Below, piece after piece: positions 60,729 to 64,000 of a stretch of 64,000 bases of DNA. Source of the DNA: Planctomycetes bacterium TMED75. GTDB taxonomy: Bacteria > Planctomycetota > Phycisphaerae > Phycisphaerales > SM1A02. Each line of letters starts with the position of its first letter. Within the stretch, counting starts at the first letter, position 1. Made by a program: the position numbers and the translations under genes. The DNA lies in contig NHEC01000019.1 of assembly GCA_002171655.1 (NCBI GenBank), forward strand, positions 1 through 64,000, in the 5' to 3' direction. A model generated the notes under the pieces. The model made no database searches. It saw only the letters and a list, made by a program, of their open reading frames with translations, and was not told where the DNA came from.

Positions 60729-60765
60729 ACCATCATGGTAGGCAGTCGAGTCGCGATGCCAAGGG

Positions 60766-61659
60766 TCAGGCTGCCATGGAAATCTGAATCTCGTCTTCTT
60801 GGTTTTCCAGGGCCTCCGCAATGGATGCAAACGCCACCGGACCCAAGCCGATCGCATCAGAAGCATGGCTGGAAATCCCCAGATCAGGTAGATCCAGACG
60901 GAATCCACCCGGACAACCTGCAGAGAGACGATCCGCGATGTGGACGAACCAGGGCATCATTGCCTCGTCCCCGCTCAGATTGGTGGGATCATGGTGGTTG
61001 GCGGTCGCACTGACGAGCGATCGGGGGAACTTCCACTGCTCACACAACACGGCACCAAGATCCTGATGGTTGACTCCAAAGGTTGACTCCTCGGCGAGGA
61101 TGAGATTGGTCGAGGGCACTCCGTCGGAATTCACGTCGAGATCGGAAAGGATGGAACTGAAACGGGATTGGTCGTACTGCATCTCGACCATCAGCCCGAT
61201 GTCGTGGAGCAGACCAGCCAGGAAGGCCTCATCCGAACAGCGAGATCCTGCCTCACGAGCAACCATGCAGCAGGCGACTGCGGTCTTCAAACTGTGGTCC
61301 CACAATTCGCGAGCATCGAAGTTGGGTATTGCCGAAGCGCTTTTGAAGATCTTTCCGAGACTCGCTGCGACGGCGATGTTCTTGACTGCGTTCAAACCGA
61401 GCAGCGAGATCGCACGGTTCATCGAACCGATCTGTCGGGGCATCCCGTAGAACGAAGAATTCACCACCTTGAGGATCCGAGAGGAAAGTGCCGGATCGGA
61501 GGCAACGATCTGATGAAGATCACGAGCCGAACTGTTCGGATCATCGATGACGTCCACGATACGAAGCGTCACTTCTGGAAGAGTGGACATGTGGGCGATG
61601 CCCGAGATGATGTCCGTGGCGGTTGAGTATCGATTATCAATTGGATTTGAAGCAGACAT
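60766..61659 (-). CDS. HDOD domain protein
   Basis: 'LPEVTLRIVDVIDDPNSSARDLHQIVASDPALSSRILKVVNSSFYGMPRQIGSMNRAISLLGLNAVKNIAVAASL', 'AFLAGLLHDIGLMVEMQY'. Confidence 0.92.
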   Translation of the reverse strand: MSASNPIDNRYSTATDIISGIAHMSTLPEVTLRIVDVIDDPNSSARDLHQIVASDPALSSRILKVVNSSFYGMPRQIGSMNRAISLLGLNAVKNIAVAASLGKIFKSASAIPNFDARELWDHSLKTAVACCMVAREAGSRCSDEAFLAGLLHDIGLMVEMQYDQSRFSSILSDLDVNSDGVPSTNLILAEESTFGVNHQDLGAVLCEQWKFPRSLVSATANHHDPTNLSGDEAMMPWFVHIADRLSAGCPGGFRLDLPDLGISSHASDAIGLGPVAFASIAEALENQEDEIQISMAA

Positions 61660-61770
61660 GCTTCCCCCGTTCCTGGCTTTCGGGAAGGAGACTCTTCCCC
61701 ACCCAAGGGATTTCGGCCGCCGAGGGACCTCCCTTGAGCAAAGAATCAAGAGACGAGAAAAAGGGGGTGA

Positions 61771-62892
61771 TTAGGGGATCCTGGGCTCGAACCAGCATTT
61801 TCGAACTGGAACCGACGCAAGAGGGATCGTGGCGAGGGTGTGGGCAATGACCTGACCAGAGTCGCCGTCACCGAATCTCGAATCGACACCTCCCGGGAGC
61901 AGGTCGAGTGCCTGTTCAAGGGCACCTTGAAGCCCGGGTCCGGTAAGAGAATCGAGGTGAATCGCAGTGTCCGGACGTTCCCGACCCGCCTGCCGATCAC
62001 CGATATCGACTGCCGGCCGACCGAGCGCGGCGCACTCGATCAATCCTGCACTGCTGTTACCAACCAGTACATCGATGCGTTTGAGGAGTCCGATGAAATC
62101 CCTCCGCTCAAGGTGGGCCAGCGAGAACAGATTGGATTCCCGGATCGCATTGCGGATTCCATCACTACCGGGATCGAGATTTGGAGAGAGCAGTAAAGTC
62201 CGACCGAACCGACTGACCCCGGAAATGATCTGATGCATCCGTTGAGATTCGACATCATCTGAATCTCCCACCGGGTGATGCAGAACTACAAACCTCGGCT
62301 GCCCTATCTCATCCCATTCACGATCACCCATCGGCGGAATCTGGTCGATGCCATCGATGGCTGGAGATCCCACGACGAACACCCCTTCGGGCGACTCACC
62401 CATACTGCGAATGCGCGCACCGCTCTTTGGCGTGGCGGGAAAGTGAAGATGAGACATCTTGGTCACCGCATGGCGAGTTGATTCATCGCACACCCCGGAA
62501 GCGACGTCTCCACCATGCACATGCGCAATTCTGATTCCGAGCAAAGATGCGGCGGTGGCCGCGGCCAGGACCTCGATACGGTCGCCGAGGATCAGGAGGA
62601 AATCGGGTTTCATGATTGCAAGTGATTCGGAAATCCCTCGGATACCGCGAGCGACCGCTTGAGCATCGGCAAGGCGCGTCCGCGCCTGCTCACCTTGCAT
62701 CTCGACCACTGCGTGCACCGTTCGCTCGGCCTGGATCTCGGCCGAAGTCGGTGGATCACCAACCAGGTGCGCGCCACCCACGATCAGTCGAAGATCTGTC
62801 TCGTTCAAGGCATCCAATGCATCGAGCACAGGTCGGAGCAGTCCATACTCGGCGCGGCTTCCCGTGAAGACGGCGACGGTTCGTCGGGTCAT
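61771..62892 (-). CDS. neuC: UDP-N-acetylglucosamine 2-epimerase (hydrolysing), NeuC-like
   Basis: 'TVAVFTGSRAEYGLLRPVLDAL', 'PDFLLILGDRIEVLAAATAASLLGIRIAHVHGGDVASGVCDESTRHAVTKMSHLHFPAT', 'VLVGNSSAGLIECAALGRPAVDIGDRQAGRERP'. Confidence 0.93.
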   Translation of the reverse strand: MTRRTVAVFTGSRAEYGLLRPVLDALDALNETDLRLIVGGAHLVGDPPTSAEIQAERTVHAVVEMQGEQARTRLADAQAVARGIRGISESLAIMKPDFLLILGDRIEVLAAATAASLLGIRIAHVHGGDVASGVCDESTRHAVTKMSHLHFPATPKSGARIRSMGESPEGVFVVGSPAIDGIDQIPPMGDREWDEIGQPRFVVLHHPVGDSDDVESQRMHQIISGVSRFGRTLLLSPNLDPGSDGIRNAIRESNLFSLAHLERRDFIGLLKRIDVLVGNSSAGLIECAALGRPAVDIGDRQAGRERPDTAIHLDSLTGPGLQGALEQALDLLPGGVDSRFGDGDSGQVIAHTLATIPLASVPVRKCWFEPRIP

Positions 62893-63938
62893 GAGTCGGA
62901 CTCGCTTTGGAGATCTTCGTAGGAGATCAGAGAGCCCGAAGTCACGGTACGCAATACTCGAAGACCAACCAGTGAATCAAGCTGGGCCGGAGGAACTCCG
63001 TTGCCGGGACGCATGGTCGAGAGGTGCTTTCGCTGGAGTACCGTCCCCTCCGGGATGTCGATGAGCGCCGAAACCGACTGACGTGAGGCTGCGATGACCG
63101 CACGTTCCGAAGGGGCCACTGATTTCTCAAATCCGCCGACCATCTGCCGAGCACGTCGTGCGAATGCGACGTATCTGGAAAAGTCATCGGGTTCCATCGA
63201 ACTCGAATGATCGGGCCCTTTCGCCTTTCGGTCCCAGGTGATGTGCTTCTCCAGAATCGTCGCGCCGGCAGCAACCGCCAACCCACCGGTCTCGAGGGCT
63301 GTGGTGTGGTCGCTGTAGCCCACCGGCAGGCCGGTCGTTTCACCAAGCACCCGAATAGCACCCAGTGATGCGTCCTGATCAGCGGTCGGGTAGCTGCTGA
63401 CACAATGCAGCAGCCCGGGTTCATTCGTGGTGATCCATGAAAGTGACTCCTGGATCTCATGCAGAGTGGAACCACCGGTACTCACCAGCAAGGGCAAACC
63501 AGTGCCATCAACCGCCTCGAGCAAGGGCCGGTTGATCAGGTCCGGCGAAGCAGTCTTGAGAATGTCCCAGCTCAGTTCCATCGCTTTCCCGACCAGATGA
63601 GGGGTGAACACCGTCACGATGGACTGCAGGTCCAATCCTCGAGCACAGGAGATCAGACGTGCCATGTCATCACTGGAGAGCTGAAGCCGGGAGAGCATCT
63701 GATACGGGTCCGACTCACCGGCTTCCCGTTGGTAGGCGACGAGTGATGCGGAGGATGAAAGAAGTTCCCGTGGATCAAACCACTGGAACTTGACGGCATC
63801 TGCCCCGGCCGAAGCCGCCGAGTGAACCAGCTCAAGCGCGCGTTCAAGTCGACCGTCGTGGTTGACCCCTATTTCAGCAATGATGAAGGGATCATCGCCG
63901 GCGACAGTGAAGCGGGAAGCAGTGCCTGGACCACTCAT
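62889..63938 (-). CDS. neuB: N-acetylneuraminate (nonulosonate) synthase, NeuB-like with SAF domain
   Basis: 'PFIIAEIGVNHDGRLERALELVHSAASAGADAVKFQWF', 'GLPVGYSDHTTALETGGLAVAAGATILEKHITWDRKAKGPDHSSSMEPDDF', C-terminal 'LIDIPEGTVLQRKHLSTMRPGNGVPPAQLDSLVGLRV'. Confidence 0.94.
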   Translation of the reverse strand: MSGPGTASRFTVAGDDPFIIAEIGVNHDGRLERALELVHSAASAGADAVKFQWFDPRELLSSSASLVAYQREAGESDPYQMLSRLQLSSDDMARLISCARGLDLQSIVTVFTPHLVGKAMELSWDILKTASPDLINRPLLEAVDGTGLPLLVSTGGSTLHEIQESLSWITTNEPGLLHCVSSYPTADQDASLGAIRVLGETTGLPVGYSDHTTALETGGLAVAAGATILEKHITWDRKAKGPDHSSSMEPDDFSRYVAFARRARQMVGGFEKSVAPSERAVIAASRQSVSALIDIPEGTVLQRKHLSTMRPGNGVPPAQLDSLVGLRVLRTVTSGSLISYEDLQSESDS

Positions 63939-64000
63939 GCGCCGGCACGAGAACCGAGTGCCGATTGGAGCTTTGCCTCCGCCACAATCAGGTCGATTTC
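63935..64000 (-). CDS. 3' end of an upstream minus-strand CDS truncated by the window (product not identifiable)
   Basis: Minus-strand frame ...EIDLIVAEAKLQSALGSRAGA* with TGA overlapping the neuB ATG (ATGA). Confidence 0.55.
   Translation of the reverse strand, partial: EIDLIVAEAKLQSALGSRAGA

Overview
This 64-kb window is gene-dense and GC-rich. It looks chromosomal and most likely comes from a Planctomycetota bacterium, plausibly Phycisphaerae-like. The taxonomic call is inference from paired DUF1553/DUF1549 and DUF1501 (Tat-signal) proteins, an exosortase-EpsI fusion, a dockerin-like 'DxNxDGxVxxxDLAxLL..W' tail and small Cys-rich proteins. Recognisable blocks are: (i) two DUF1553-DUF1501 gene pairs (0-3.1 kb and 6.1-11.2 kb); (ii) an exosortase-EpsI fusion and a SixA-like phosphatase; (iii) an OlsF-like bifunctional acyltransferase; (iv) a beta-mannosidase/SSS symporter pair; (v) an export locus at 18.4-25.7 kb made of a Cys-rich small ORF, TolC-like protein, adaptor, ABC ATPase, two FtsX permeases and a His/Cys-rich lipoprotein, which is my best candidate for an under-described system; (vi) gyrB; (vii) queC and a MoxR ATPase; (viii) a chaperone cluster groEL1-groES-groEL2-dnaJ-grpE followed by rnr; (ix) ribH-nusB-ftsY; (x) UbiA-like, LptD-like, ruvB, htpX and lemA; (xi) galK, a cyclophilin, a stand-alone LON domain and HDOD; (xii) neuC/neuB nonulosonate genes running off the right edge. 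I saw no rRNA, tRNA, CRISPR array, transposase or integrase. All product calls come from reading motifs in the supplied translations; no database search was run.
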